From contig JAILRO010000005.1 of assembly GCA_024698145.1 (NCBI GenBank), positions 23,557-87,556 on the forward strand: a stretch of 64,000 bases of DNA. Direction: 5' to 3'. This DNA is from Lachnospiraceae bacterium (GTDB taxonomy: Bacteria; Bacillota; Clostridia; Lachnospirales; Lachnospiraceae). Below are positions 28,102 through 36,709 of this stretch, piece by piece. Made by a program: the position numbers and the translations under genes. The notes beneath the pieces were generated by a model. That model saw only the letters and a program-made list of their open reading frames with translations, was not told where the DNA came from and did no database searches. Numbering within the stretch: the stretch's first letter is position 1; the number at the start of each line of letters is the position of its first letter.

Positions 28102-28121
28102 CAGGTAAAGGAGGACGTTAT

Positions 28122-30836
28122 ATGACACACGCAAAGAAACTGTTGGCAAAACTTATGGTGTTTGCCTTAATAATGGCATACATTCCCACACCCGCCACAA
28201 CCTCATCTGCAGCAAGCAGTAAGGTGAGCACAAAAGCTTACACCATATCAAAAAAAGCAGGAACATACTCATCAGCTTTGTCGTTGAAAATCACAGCAAA
28301 AAAAGGTTACAAGGTGTATTACACTACAGGCTCCAATCTGACAACCTCTAAGGTTATTAAGAGCGGCAAATCAAAGACAATCAAGATTTCCAAAACGACA
28401 ACTCTTAAAATATATGCCGTCAAAAAATCAACTAAAATCACAAAGAAGAAACTAAAATCAAGTTCTGTTAAAAAGAAAACAAAATCATACAAGTACACAA
28501 TCAAGGCCGATGATAGTTCTACAGATAGTTCAAGCGAAAGTACAACTACACAGGCAACTACTACTCAGACAACTACACAAAGTACAACAGAAAAAACAAC
28601 TGAGACACAAACCAATCCGGGCGGAACTCAACCCACACCTCCAAGCACACAAAGCGGCTCGACTTCAAGTGAAATCAAAACCGAAGAAGCTGCTCAAAGC
28701 GAATTAGAAACAGCAGCATCGACAGCCGCAAGTTCGACTTCAGCAAAAGAAGCAGTAAAAGGAACGGAAGCACCGGACGGCGAAACAACAGAGATTAATC
28801 TTTCTTCTCTTACCACTTCAACCGAAGTAAGTGTCACCGAAGAAAGCGGAACAACAACCGTAACAATTAATGAAGGTGGAAATTATACATTAACGGGTAA
28901 CACAACAAATACGGTAATAGAAATACCTAAAAGCGTATCTGATACTGTTGGAATAACACTAAACAATGCAACTATTGATAATTCTGCGCTTACAAGCGAT
29001 ACCCCAATTATATCTTCTACCAAAGCCCCTTTGGTACTTACATTAGAAGGAACTTCAACTATTACAGGTTCAGCAAACTATACCGAAGAACCTGCAAACG
29101 GAATTATTTACAGCAAAAAAGCAATAACCATTACCGGCACAGGAACACTCAACATTGTCGACTCATGTCAGACTACTGATTTTGGAAACAATGACCCATC
29201 CGACGGAATTGCTTCAAAAGAATCACTTGTCATTGAAAGCGGTGTAATAAATGTCACCTCTAACGGTGACTGTCTCAAAGGAACAGACACCGGTATTGCA
29301 ATAAACAATGGAACTCTTACTCTTGTTTCCAATCTCGGAAAGGGTATAACTTCCAAGAACGGACTTGTTACGATAGCTGGCGGAACTACAACAATCAACT
29401 GTGCTGATGACGGCATAAGTGCAAAGAACGGCACAGCACAGATCACAGGCGGAACAGTGAAAATCGGCACAACAGCATGCGGTGGCGACGGTATCAAAGC
29501 AGGTCAAACAGCAATTATATCCGGCGGTTCTGTAACGATAGACAACTGCTATGGAGACGGAATACAGGCAGAAGACGTTGTTATAGCAGACGGAACGCTT
29601 AATATAAAGACATATTACGAATATGCCAACACTAACTTCTACAAGTCAAACAGCGTAAGTGGCAGCAGTTACAATTCAGAAACAGAAAATGAAAGCACAG
29701 GATTAAAAACAGAAACAATTAATTACGACACCGGAAGTCATAAAGCAATCAAGGCAGGTACCAAAGCAAAGACTTACAGTTATACTTCTGTAGCAGCTGA
29801 TAGTGAACTTACCACAGGAACAACATATACTCAAGAAGCTTCAGGCGGACTCACAATTACAGGCGGAACAATCACACTTGATACAACCGCTACAGGAATC
29901 AAATATAACGGTGGAAGCACAAGCAATATGGGAGGTGGCGACAGCAAGACAATAATCGGTTCGCCGGATGATGCAATCCACAGCAACAATGATGCTACGA
30001 TAAGTGGTGGTACAATTACAATCAAATCTTCCGATGACGGTTTATCGGTTGTAAACAATCTTTACATTCTTAACAGTGCATCTGTTGATGTGCAGACTGC
30101 ATATGAAGGAATAGAGGCAAGCAACATTGTAATTGGTACAACAAATACTGCGGAACCTTCCGTAACCATTTATTCAAATGACGATGGAATAAATGCAGCC
30201 AAGAAAGACAAGGTTACATATGTATATGCAGACGAAAGCGAAGAAACCTATACAAAGACATCTTATAAGACAGACGACAACTCTCTTACAGTAAACGCTG
30301 GAACACTCAAAGTAGAAATTGCTGATGATGCGCAGCATAGTGTTACTTTAAATAACAAGGGCGAATCAGGTACAACATATTCATTTAAAGCTAACGGAGA
30401 CGGCATCGATTGTAACGGTTCGTTCTATGCATACGGCGGCAATATAACAGTAATCGGCGGAACGTCCGGTGGTAACGGGGCAATCGATAGAGATGATAAC
30501 TTTGTATTAGGAAGTGGCGTAACATTATTTGCCATAGGAAGTAACGGAATGGTTGAGGGTGTAACCCAGGCAGATCAGGCTTACATTCAGACAACGTCTA
30601 CTTCAATATCAAAAGGAAGCAGTGTTAAGATATCTGATGCAAACGGCAATGAACTTTACTCAACAACAGCCAAAAAGTCAGCCGGATTTATAATGTATTC
30701 ATCACCATCAGTAACATCCGGTAGCAGCTATACATTAAATGTTGGTTCATCTTCAACAACACTCACCGCAACTACGGAAGCATCAACAGGAGGAATGGGT
30801 GGTCCCGGTGGAAACACCCCACCAAGCAGACCTTAA
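28122..30836 (+). CDS. Large secreted carbohydrate-binding beta-helix protein (Cthe_2159-like)
   Basis: 904 residues from the ATG at 28122 (AAAGGAGG upstream). A signal peptide (LLAKLMVFALIMAYIPTPA) leads to a Lys-rich domain resembling chitobiase C-terminal/Fn3-associated modules (about 35-145) and a Thr/Ser/Gln linker. The main part (about 245-850) has repeated short motifs such as GNGTLTL, ITGGTVKIG, SGGTITIKSSDDGL and NAGTLKVE, the pattern of the Cthe_2159 carbohydrate-binding domain, a right-handed beta-helix that in the founding protein binds polygalacturonate. The C terminus is Gly/Pro-rich (MGGPGGNTPPSRP). No sortase motif or TM is seen, so anchoring is unclear. Monocistronic. Confidence 0.85.
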   Translation: MTHAKKLLAKLMVFALIMAYIPTPATTSSAASSKVSTKAYTISKKAGTYSSALSLKITAKKGYKVYYTTGSNLTTSKVIKSGKSKTIKISKTTTLKIYAVKKSTKITKKKLKSSSVKKKTKSYKYTIKADDSSTDSSSESTTTQATTTQTTTQSTTEKTTETQTNPGGTQPTPPSTQSGSTSSEIKTEEAAQSELETAASTAASSTSAKEAVKGTEAPDGETTEINLSSLTTSTEVSVTEESGTTTVTINEGGNYTLTGNTTNTVIEIPKSVSDTVGITLNNATIDNSALTSDTPIISSTKAPLVLTLEGTSTITGSANYTEEPANGIIYSKKAITITGTGTLNIVDSCQTTDFGNNDPSDGIASKESLVIESGVINVTSNGDCLKGTDTGIAINNGTLTLVSNLGKGITSKNGLVTIAGGTTTINCADDGISAKNGTAQITGGTVKIGTTACGGDGIKAGQTAIISGGSVTIDNCYGDGIQAEDVVIADGTLNIKTYYEYANTNFYKSNSVSGSSYNSETENESTGLKTETINYDTGSHKAIKAGTKAKTYSYTSVAADSELTTGTTYTQEASGGLTITGGTITLDTTATGIKYNGGSTSNMGGGDSKTIIGSPDDAIHSNNDATISGGTITIKSSDDGLSVVNNLYILNSASVDVQTAYEGIEASNIVIGTTNTAEPSVTIYSNDDGINAAKKDKVTYVYADESEETYTKTSYKTDDNSLTVNAGTLKVEIADDAQHSVTLNNKGESGTTYSFKANGDGIDCNGSFYAYGGNITVIGGTSGGNGAIDRDDNFVLGSGVTLFAIGSNGMVEGVTQADQAYIQTTSTSISKGSSVKISDANGNELYSTTAKKSAGFIMYSSPSVTSGSSYTLNVGSSSTTLTATTEASTGGMGGPGGNTPPSRP

Positions 30837-30920
30837 GCATACATAATCTAATTAGGCAGGTGGTTTATATAATTTAATTACAAGTTTTTCATTTTCATAC
30901 TTTCTCATATCCCCCTCAAA

Positions 30921-30958
30921 AAAGAAACGTACATAGATTTTCCTATGTACGTTTCTTT
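30921..30958. terminator. Bidirectional terminator
   Basis: A perfect 16-bp stem AAAGAAACGTACATAG/CTATGTACGTTTCTTT with a 6-nt loop, between the convergent beta-helix and antiporter genes. Confidence 0.92.
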
Positions 30959-30961
30959 ATA

Positions 30962-32131
30962 TTATGTAGTTGAAATCTCCTTAGCTGCTTTGAGCGTTAT
31001 TTTAGTAATCAGCGGGCCTAGGAGTTCGTATATAACGATTCCACAAAGTACTACGGTCTGGATTGTGTTACCGTATTGTGGTAGTGCACCCTTGGCAACG
31101 GTAACAAGTCCGATTGCAACTCCTTCCTGCGGAATAAGTGTTAGACCAAGATATTTCTTAACTACCGGCGGAGCTTTGGAAATAGCTGCGCCCACATACG
31201 CACCAAGCATCTTACCGAGCACACGAACAATTACATATACTGCACCGACAAGTCCGATTTTCGGAATAATTGTTATATCCAAAGATGCCCCCGAAAGTAT
31301 AAAGAACATCATGTAAAAAGGCGGTGTCATACGATCAAGCGGTTCGAATATCTTATCTGTATATCTTGATGTGTTGGCAAATACAGCACTCATCATCATA
31401 CAAGCAAGAAGTGATGACATGCCGGTCATATTGCAAACGCCTATGCATAAAAATGTCATCCCCACCGTAATTGCAAGTCTATTACCACGTCCGGTATACA
31501 ATTTTACAAGCTGCGTCATAATGATACCAAGTATCGCTCCAAAGATAAGCGCACCGAAGATTTCAACAAGCGGCATAAGCATTGCCTTTGCAGAAAATGA
31601 CCCCGAACTTATAACCTTGATAACTGCCATCGATATACCAAAGCTCATAAGGGCAACCGCATCATCCATGGCAACTACAGGAAGAAGTGTGTTAGTAACC
31701 GGACCCTTTGCCTTGTACTGCTTAACTATCATAAGCGTAGATGCAGCCGCCGTTGCAGACGCAATTGCACCCAGTGCAAGTGAAAGCGATGCGTCATAAC
31801 CCAACAACAATAATGTAATATCTACCAGTAGCGTTGCCGAACAACCTTCAAGTATCGCGATTACTACCGGAGATTTTCCTACCTTCTTCAAATACTTGAT
31901 GGAAAACTCAGCACCAATTGAAAACGCAATAAAGCCAAGCGCCATATCAGACACAATCGAAAAATGTCCGATAACATCTTCATTTATAATATTGAGCGCA
32001 TGCGGACCTACAAGTATTCCCATGACAAGATATCCCGTCACATTGGGAAGGTGCATTTGCTTAACAATCTTTCCCGCAATCAGTGCTCCCGCTAAGAATA
32101 TTGCGATGTATATAAGATCATTTAAATGCAT
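30962..32131 (-). CDS. CPA2-family cation:proton antiporter (membrane domain only)
   Basis: 389 residues from the ATG at 32131 (GGTGG upstream). About 12 membrane segments carry CPA2 motifs: LPNVTGYLVMGILVGPHAL, LGFIAFSIGAEFSIKYLKK, and VVAMDDAVALMSFG with the DD-type ion-binding pair. It ends after the exchanger domain, with no TrkA-N or TrkA-C. Its reading frame overlaps the end of the PII-like gene by 14 bp, so translation is coupled. I infer that the PII-like protein takes the regulatory place of the missing cytoplasmic domain. Confidence 0.9.
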   Translation of the reverse strand: MHLNDLIYIAIFLAGALIAGKIVKQMHLPNVTGYLVMGILVGPHALNIINEDVIGHFSIVSDMALGFIAFSIGAEFSIKYLKKVGKSPVVIAILEGCSATLLVDITLLLLGYDASLSLALGAIASATAAASTLMIVKQYKAKGPVTNTLLPVVAMDDAVALMSFGISMAVIKVISSGSFSAKAMLMPLVEIFGALIFGAILGIIMTQLVKLYTGRGNRLAITVGMTFLCIGVCNMTGMSSLLACMMMSAVFANTSRYTDKIFEPLDRMTPPFYMMFFILSGASLDITIIPKIGLVGAVYVIVRVLGKMLGAYVGAAISKAPPVVKKYLGLTLIPQEGVAIGLVTVAKGALPQYGNTIQTVVLCGIVIYELLGPLITKITLKAAKEISTT

Positions 32132-32471
32132 CACTGCCACCGATCCCTTCTGCTGAATCTATCGGAAGTGTGAACATGATTCCGGTATTAGGCGAATTAA
32201 AATCGCCGAGAATGTTATGTATTGTTCGTTTTGTCTTGCTTATCTCGTCGTCCTTAAGAACAAATAACAACATCTTGTTTTCTTCCTTGTCCTCTTCCTC
32301 CATAATATGACGAAACATACCAAACATAGGAAGATCTTCATAATTTTCAATGATACTTTTCATTCCTGTGGTGTTAACAATAGTACAACCGGATACTCCC
32401 TGTTCCGCAAGTTCACGAAGCAGTTCATTTATCCCGTTACCATGTGTTAAAATGAGTACGAGTAAATGCAT
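32118..32471 (-). CDS. Small PII-like protein, probable regulator of the antiporter
   Basis: 117 residues, soluble. The start MHLLVLILTHGNGINELLRE and GVSGCTIVNTTGMKSII fit a ferredoxin-like PII/CutA-type fold (strand, helix, then a T-loop-like stretch at 45-65). A second half follows: MLLFVLKDDEISKTKRTIHN. The family is inferred by fold pattern, not by a diagnostic motif. The TGA lies inside the start region of the antiporter gene, the strongest sign that the two products act together. PII-like proteins often bind nucleotides; no ligand can be named. Confidence 0.6.
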   Translation of the reverse strand: MHLLVLILTHGNGINELLRELAEQGVSGCTIVNTTGMKSIIENYEDLPMFGMFRHIMEEEDKEENKMLLFVLKDDEISKTKRTIHNILGDFNSPNTGIMFTLPIDSAEGIGGSDAFK

Positions 32472-32498
32472 TTTTATGCTCCCTTCTATAGATCTTGT

Positions 32499-34106
32499 TC
32501 ACATGGCATTAAGCAACCCTGAAAGACCCTCTTTGTCATATATATCTTTATAATATTTAACCTCATCACGGATTATCTCATCAATAACCTGCATACCGAG
32601 CAATTCCACCGGTGCCTTGTCATCGGTCATAAGATAATCACCTTTTTCATATTTTGTCAGATTAGATGAAACTCTTTGCATCATTTCCGATAATCTGTCA
32701 TTGTTTTCGGTCAGAATATTATCATTCATTTCATCTATCAAATACGGATTATTCGAAGCAAACAATTCTCTGTTTGTGCTTCCTGCCACATCCACAGTAT
32801 ATACCTCATGAAAAACATTTGCAATTGTATCCGACAGATACTCATTTATATTACCCTGCTTTTGCCCTCTCATATTCATATTGACAACCATGACTCCATT
32901 TTTGTTCAAATGATTTTTAACCAGAGTAAAAAACTCAACGGAGGACATTTGAAAAGGAATCGTTATATCCTGATATGCATCCACCATGATAACGTCGTAC
33001 TTTTTATCAATAGTATTAAGATATGCCCGGCCATCATAAGTTGTCACCGGAACGTAATCCGGCATTTCGAAATACTTATGCGCAAGATCGGTAATCTTTC
33101 CGTCAATCTCTACACCCTCTACCGACAGATTGTCAAAATATCTGTCACATTGCGTTGCGTATGTGCCTGTACCCATTCCAAGGATCAGCACTTTTAGGTC
33201 ATCCTTTTTTCTTACACCCGCCATGTATGGCGCCGCCATTGCATAATCGTAATACATTCCCGTCAGTCCACCATTTTTTTTAAGTATTGACTGAACTCCA
33301 AAAAGGACGTTTGTTGAAAGAACTACATTCGCATCGTCCTCCTTAACCTGAAGATAATTATATACAGACTCTCCTTCATATGTCAGATCATGTTCCCAGA
33401 ATGCAAAACTTCCGTTATGTCCCAAAATACAACATAGCACAAACAGCATCATGCTTATCGCGGATTTCTTTGCGCCTGTTTTGGCATTGATAAAATAAAT
33501 GATGGCAAGCACGACAAGTATTCCAGCAAAAATCAAAAAAGTTATTGCCGTACCAACTGCCGGTATAGTAACAAATGTGGGCACAAAGGTTCCTATAATA
33601 CTTCCGATTGTATTAAAAGCTCCAAGATTACCTACAGTTTTACCGTTATCATCAAGACTGTCCACCGTATATTTGACAAGAGAAGGAGTGACTGTTCCAA
33701 GAAGAAACAACGGGAAAACAAAAACAACCATACATGCCGCAAAGGCAGCAATTACAAGAAAGTTGTTATTGACGGCAAAAATCAATGCCCCTGCAATGCC
33801 AAGTATCACATATTTCCCAAGCACAGGAATCGCCGCAATCCATATGGCAGCGACAAGGATTCTTCCATACAAAACATCAGGACTTGGATTCTTATCCGCC
33901 GACCTTCCTCCGTAAATATTACCAAGAGCCATTGCAATCATGATCGTTCCTATTATGATAGTCCACACAATCTGCGAAGAGCTGAAATAAGGAGCAAGCA
34001 ATCTGCTCGCCCCAAGTTCTACTGCCATTACCGACATCCCGGCAAAGAATTCCGTGACATACAGGTAAAGTTTGTTTTTGAGTATTGATGCTTTTTCTAT
34101 GTTCAT
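32499..34106 (-). CDS. Fused MFS-type membrane domain and spermidine synthase-like protein
   Basis: 535 residues from the ATG at 34106 (an in-frame ATG at 34121 has no better site). The N-terminal half has about eight membrane segments starting with YVTEFFAGMSVMAVELGASR, typical of the fused MFS/spermidine synthase group. The C-terminal half has a Rossmann fold: LILGMGTGTYA (about 310), VEGVEIDGKITDLAHKYF, YDGRAYLN and VIMVDAYQDITIPFQM. Aminopropyltransferase residues are only partly kept, so real polyamine synthesis is uncertain. It follows larC by 34 bp. Confidence 0.85.
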   Translation of the reverse strand: MNIEKASILKNKLYLYVTEFFAGMSVMAVELGASRLLAPYFSSSQIVWTIIIGTIMIAMALGNIYGGRSADKNPSPDVLYGRILVAAIWIAAIPVLGKYVILGIAGALIFAVNNNFLVIAAFAACMVVFVFPLFLLGTVTPSLVKYTVDSLDDNGKTVGNLGAFNTIGSIIGTFVPTFVTIPAVGTAITFLIFAGILVVLAIIYFINAKTGAKKSAISMMLFVLCCILGHNGSFAFWEHDLTYEGESVYNYLQVKEDDANVVLSTNVLFGVQSILKKNGGLTGMYYDYAMAAPYMAGVRKKDDLKVLILGMGTGTYATQCDRYFDNLSVEGVEIDGKITDLAHKYFEMPDYVPVTTYDGRAYLNTIDKKYDVIMVDAYQDITIPFQMSSVEFFTLVKNHLNKNGVMVVNMNMRGQKQGNINEYLSDTIANVFHEVYTVDVAGSTNRELFASNNPYLIDEMNDNILTENNDRLSEMMQRVSSNLTKYEKGDYLMTDDKAPVELLGMQVIDEIIRDEVKYYKDIYDKEGLSGLLNAM

Positions 34107-34140
34107 ATCTGTTCCATCCATTTATTATTGTATTATATTC

Positions 34141-35046
34141 TCACGAAATGATCATCGCTCTCAAAATACCGGCACTTCCATAATCACGCTTACCTGCGCC
34201 AAGGCCTGTTTTTTTGACAGTGAATGATTTGTGTAATTCATGAGATGTGGCAACTGCTGCCACAAAAGCTGCTCCCGTAGGTGTTACCAGCTCTCCCTGT
34301 ATATCTGTTATCTCAACAGGAATATGATTATCTGCCACAATATTAAGAACAGCAGGTACAGGAACCGGCAGTATTCCATGCTGACATCTGACGGTTCCTG
34401 TACCTTCCGTGAGATGGGTCACTATACATTCTTTGATATTAAGATTGTCAAGACATACTGCCGCCGATACGATATCTACTATCGAATCAACAGCTCCTAC
34501 CTCATGAAAATGAACCTCATTGACAGGTACGTTGTGTGCCTTTGATTCCGCTTTCGCCAAAATCTCAAAAATGCGAAGTGCCAGAGTTCTTGCTCCGTCT
34601 GTCATTTTTCCTTTGTTGATTATTTCCGTTATCTCCTTCATACCACGATGCTCATGGTGATGTCCATGATGATGGTGCTCATGATCGTGGCTATGCTCGT
34701 GTTCGTGATCGTGGCCGTGTTCGTGTTCGTGATCGTGGCCGTGTTCGTGTTCATGGCTGTGTTCGTGTTCATGGCTGTGGTTATATCCATGTTCGTTATG
34801 CAAATGTCCATACAAGTATTCCATATCATGATCGTGATTATCCTGATTCTCCAACACCACATTAAAATCACATGCATCAATACCTGACTTAAGAACTCTG
34901 CTTATTTCAACATGATATCCGTCAAGCGGAAGACTTTTAAGCACGTCTCTTAAAACCTGCTCATCCGCCCCCAAATCCAAAAGCGCTGCCACTGTCATAT
35001 CACCGCTTATTCCCGAGTAACATTCCAAATATAATGTATTATCCAT
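34141..35046 (-). CDS. larC: LarC1-like nickel-insertion protein, without a LarC2 part
   Basis: 301 residues. LECYSGISGDMTVAALLDLG, VNEVHFHEVGAVDSIVDI, TEGTGTVRCQHGILPVPVPA and TPTGAAFVAAVA identify the N-terminal part of LarC, which inserts nickel into the pincer cofactor of lactate racemase-type enzymes. A His/Glu-rich insertion of about 45 residues (90-135), coded by tandem repeats, probably binds metal. Full LarC is about 420 residues, and in Lactobacillus it is made by frameshifting from larC1 into larC2. Here the ORF stops after GLGAGKRDYGS...ILRAMIIS and the next gene starts 34 bp on, leaving no room for LarC2. Confidence 0.87.
   Translation of the reverse strand: MDNTLYLECYSGISGDMTVAALLDLGADEQVLRDVLKSLPLDGYHVEISRVLKSGIDACDFNVVLENQDNHDHDMEYLYGHLHNEHGYNHSHEHEHSHEHEHGHDHEHEHGHDHEHEHSHDHEHHHHGHHHEHRGMKEITEIINKGKMTDGARTLALRIFEILAKAESKAHNVPVNEVHFHEVGAVDSIVDIVSAAVCLDNLNIKECIVTHLTEGTGTVRCQHGILPVPVPAVLNIVADNHIPVEITDIQGELVTPTGAAFVAAVATSHELHKSFTVKKTGLGAGKRDYGSAGILRAMIIS
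34684..34790. repeat. Tandem repeats coding the His-rich segment of LarC
   Basis: Two near-identical 24-bp units built from GTGTTCGTGTTCGTGATCG and two 18-bp units GTGTTCGTGTTCATGGCT lie in tandem and in frame. They code H-E-H-D-type repeats. Copy number may vary by slippage without breaking the frame. Confidence 0.8.
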
Positions 35047-35060
35047 ATTTCACCTTCCTT

Positions 35061-35822
35061 TTATTTGATTCCCAATGCTAATCTGTTCATCTGGGTAGCC
35101 ATATACCCTGCGCCATATCCGTTATCAATATTAACTACCGCAATTCCGTTTGCACATGAATTAATCATGGTAAGCAATGCGGACAACCCCTCAAAGTTTG
35201 CACCATATCCCACTGACGTCGGCACGGCAATAACAGGATTTCTCACCAGGCCACCAATAACACTTGGTAGGGCTCCTTCCATTCCTGCCACAGCAATCAC
35301 GCAGTTTGCCAATTGTAATTCATCGGTCTTTGACAAAAGTCTATGTATCCCGGAAACACCAACATCATATATACGATTAACCTTTGTTCCGAAAAACTCT
35401 GCCGTCTGCGCCGCCTCCTCCACAACAGGTATGTCCGCAGTTCCGGCAGTACACACAACGACATTTCCCAGTAACTCTTTGTCTTTCTTTTCGATTTTGA
35501 GTATCCGTGATAATTCATCATAGCATATGTCAGGAAAAGCAATCTTTAATGTCTCATATTGTTCTTTGGTAGCTCTTGTTCCAAGCACTTCACCTTCCGC
35601 ATCATATATACGTTTGTATATAGCCTCCAACTGCTCACAAGTCTTACCATTGCAAAACACCACTTCTGCAAAACCCGTTCTTTGTTTTCTGTCCGTATCA
35701 AGTCTGGCATAACCCATATCGGTATAACCGACATTCTCTGTACCTTGTTCCAACACATTTGCCGCTTCACTAATTGTCATTTCTTCATTTTTAACCGCAG
35801 TCAAAATCTGTTCTATAGTCAT
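35061..35822 (-). CDS. larB: Nickel-pincer cofactor biosynthesis protein LarB
   Basis: 253 residues. An N-terminal helical part (TIEQILTAVKNEEMTISEAA) is followed by the AIR-carboxylase-like domain: VVCTAGTADIPVVEEAAQTA, YDVGVSGIHRLL, AVAGMEGALPSVIGGLV and VPTSVGYGANFEGLSALL. LarB carboxylates and hydrolyses nicotinic acid adenine dinucleotide in pincer cofactor synthesis. It is 14 bp upstream of larC. LarE and the racemase (LarA-like) are not in this window. Confidence 0.93.
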   Translation of the reverse strand: MTIEQILTAVKNEEMTISEAANVLEQGTENVGYTDMGYARLDTDRKQRTGFAEVVFCNGKTCEQLEAIYKRIYDAEGEVLGTRATKEQYETLKIAFPDICYDELSRILKIEKKDKELLGNVVVCTAGTADIPVVEEAAQTAEFFGTKVNRIYDVGVSGIHRLLSKTDELQLANCVIAVAGMEGALPSVIGGLVRNPVIAVPTSVGYGANFEGLSALLTMINSCANGIAVVNIDNGYGAGYMATQMNRLALGIK

Positions 35823-35858
35823 ATAACCTCACATTTATCATTCCATATCATGTACAAA

Positions 35859-35884
35859 AACTGCCATGACAACTCATGACAGTT
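35859..35884 (-). terminator. Terminator of the small membrane-protein pair
   Basis: On the minus strand AACTGTCATG pairs with CATGGCAGTT (one mismatch) around a 6-nt loop and is followed by TTTTTG. It begins 8 bp after the 35893-36201 gene and separates it from larB. Confidence 0.8.
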
Positions 35885-35892
35885 CTTATAAT

Positions 35893-36201
35893 CTACTTAC
35901 TCAAGTTTTGTTTGAGTTTTCCCTCAGGATCTTTAACCATAAGTCTTACAAGCCATATTATAAGGCCAAGCGCAATAACAGAAAATCCCAAAAAGATATC
36001 ATTTATCATATCATCTACCGCAGGGGTAAAAAACGCTGCACCCAATTCCTTATATTCAAATATTGCATCACACAACCACATAAGTGATGCACCCCAATAC
36101 ATAAGTGCCAAAAAACCGGTTCCCATTCGATCATCCGGTGCCACTTTATACCATACTATCGTAGCAACACAAGCTGCAAATACTGTTATTAATAATGTCA
36201 T
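35893..36201 (-). CDS. Small three-TM membrane protein of unknown function
   Basis: 102 residues with three hydrophobic segments: LLITVFAACVATIVWY, GFLALMYWGASLMWLCDAIF and IFLGFSVIALGLIIWLVRLMV. A short acidic loop (about 48-68) separates TM2 and TM3, and the tail is basic. I do not recognise the family. It lies 12 bp after the 36214-36615 gene under the same promoter and terminator, so the two form a unit. Confidence 0.7.
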   Translation of the reverse strand: MTLLITVFAACVATIVWYKVAPDDRMGTGFLALMYWGASLMWLCDAIFEYKELGAAFFTPAVDDMINDIFLGFSVIALGLIIWLVRLMVKDPEGKLKQNLSK

Positions 36202-36213
36202 AGCTACTCTCCT

Positions 36214-36615
36214 TTATTGTTTGATCTTTTTAAACGATTCACCCTTCATAATTATATCCGAAGCCAGTGCCATAATACCCCATACTACTGTAACAAGCAC
36301 AGCCATCGATACTCCCACCGTAGACATCTCATGCAACATAGCTGTTGCTTCATTCGGGTCTTCCATAGCCGTAAGGAACGGAAACCATGGTACAACCTCT
36401 CCATGCCATACATGCTCAAACGCAAGGAGTGCTGAGCCACCCCAAAGCATGTTGTTAAGCCATGTGAGTTTCTTTGAAAATGGAATCTTTGAAGATACCT
36501 TTTCACTGATTTCTTCATTGCTTGGTTCAATCTCTGCCTTCTCTTTTGCTTTGAAGGCTTTTGTCAAAACTGTTGTTACAATTGCTTCACCTGTCGGTAC
36601 CAAAAAACATGCCAT
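36214..36615 (-). CDS. Small two-TM membrane protein, partner of the 35893-36201 gene
   Basis: 133 residues. A hydrophobic N terminus (MACFLVPTGEAIVTTVLTKAF), a charged stretch (about 23-45), then two likely TM segments: LNNMLWGGSALLAFEHVWHG and GVSMAVLVTVVWGIMALASDI. A Glu-His pair inside a TM (AFEHVWHG) and the Trp-rich turns could bind a metal or cofactor, but this is a guess. The start has AGGAGGG. No family recognised. Confidence 0.7.
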   Translation of the reverse strand: MACFLVPTGEAIVTTVLTKAFKAKEKAEIEPSNEEISEKVSSKIPFSKKLTWLNNMLWGGSALLAFEHVWHGEVVPWFPFLTAMEDPNEATAMLHEMSTVGVSMAVLVTVVWGIMALASDIIMKGESFKKIKQ

Positions 36616-36665
36616 ATAGATACCCTCCTATCTTGTACTCGTTCAACTTATTTCAGCTAGGTTTC

Positions 36666-36694
36666 ATTTTATCATTATTTTAGTAAACCTACAA
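36666..36694 (-). promoter_or_regulatory. Promoter of the small membrane-protein pair
   Basis: On the minus strand TTGTAG (36689-36694), a 17-bp spacer and TAAAAT (36666-36671), about 50 bp before the ATG. Confidence 0.6.
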
Positions 36695-36709
36695 CCTAAA
36701 ATTAAGCAC

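Noticed and set aside
34684..34790. CRISPR-like array
   Set aside because: The units are contiguous without spacers and lie in a reading frame.
34648..34887. Plus-strand reading of Val/Met/Phe repeats
   Set aside because: It is the antisense of the His-rich tandem repeats of larC and has no ribosome binding site.
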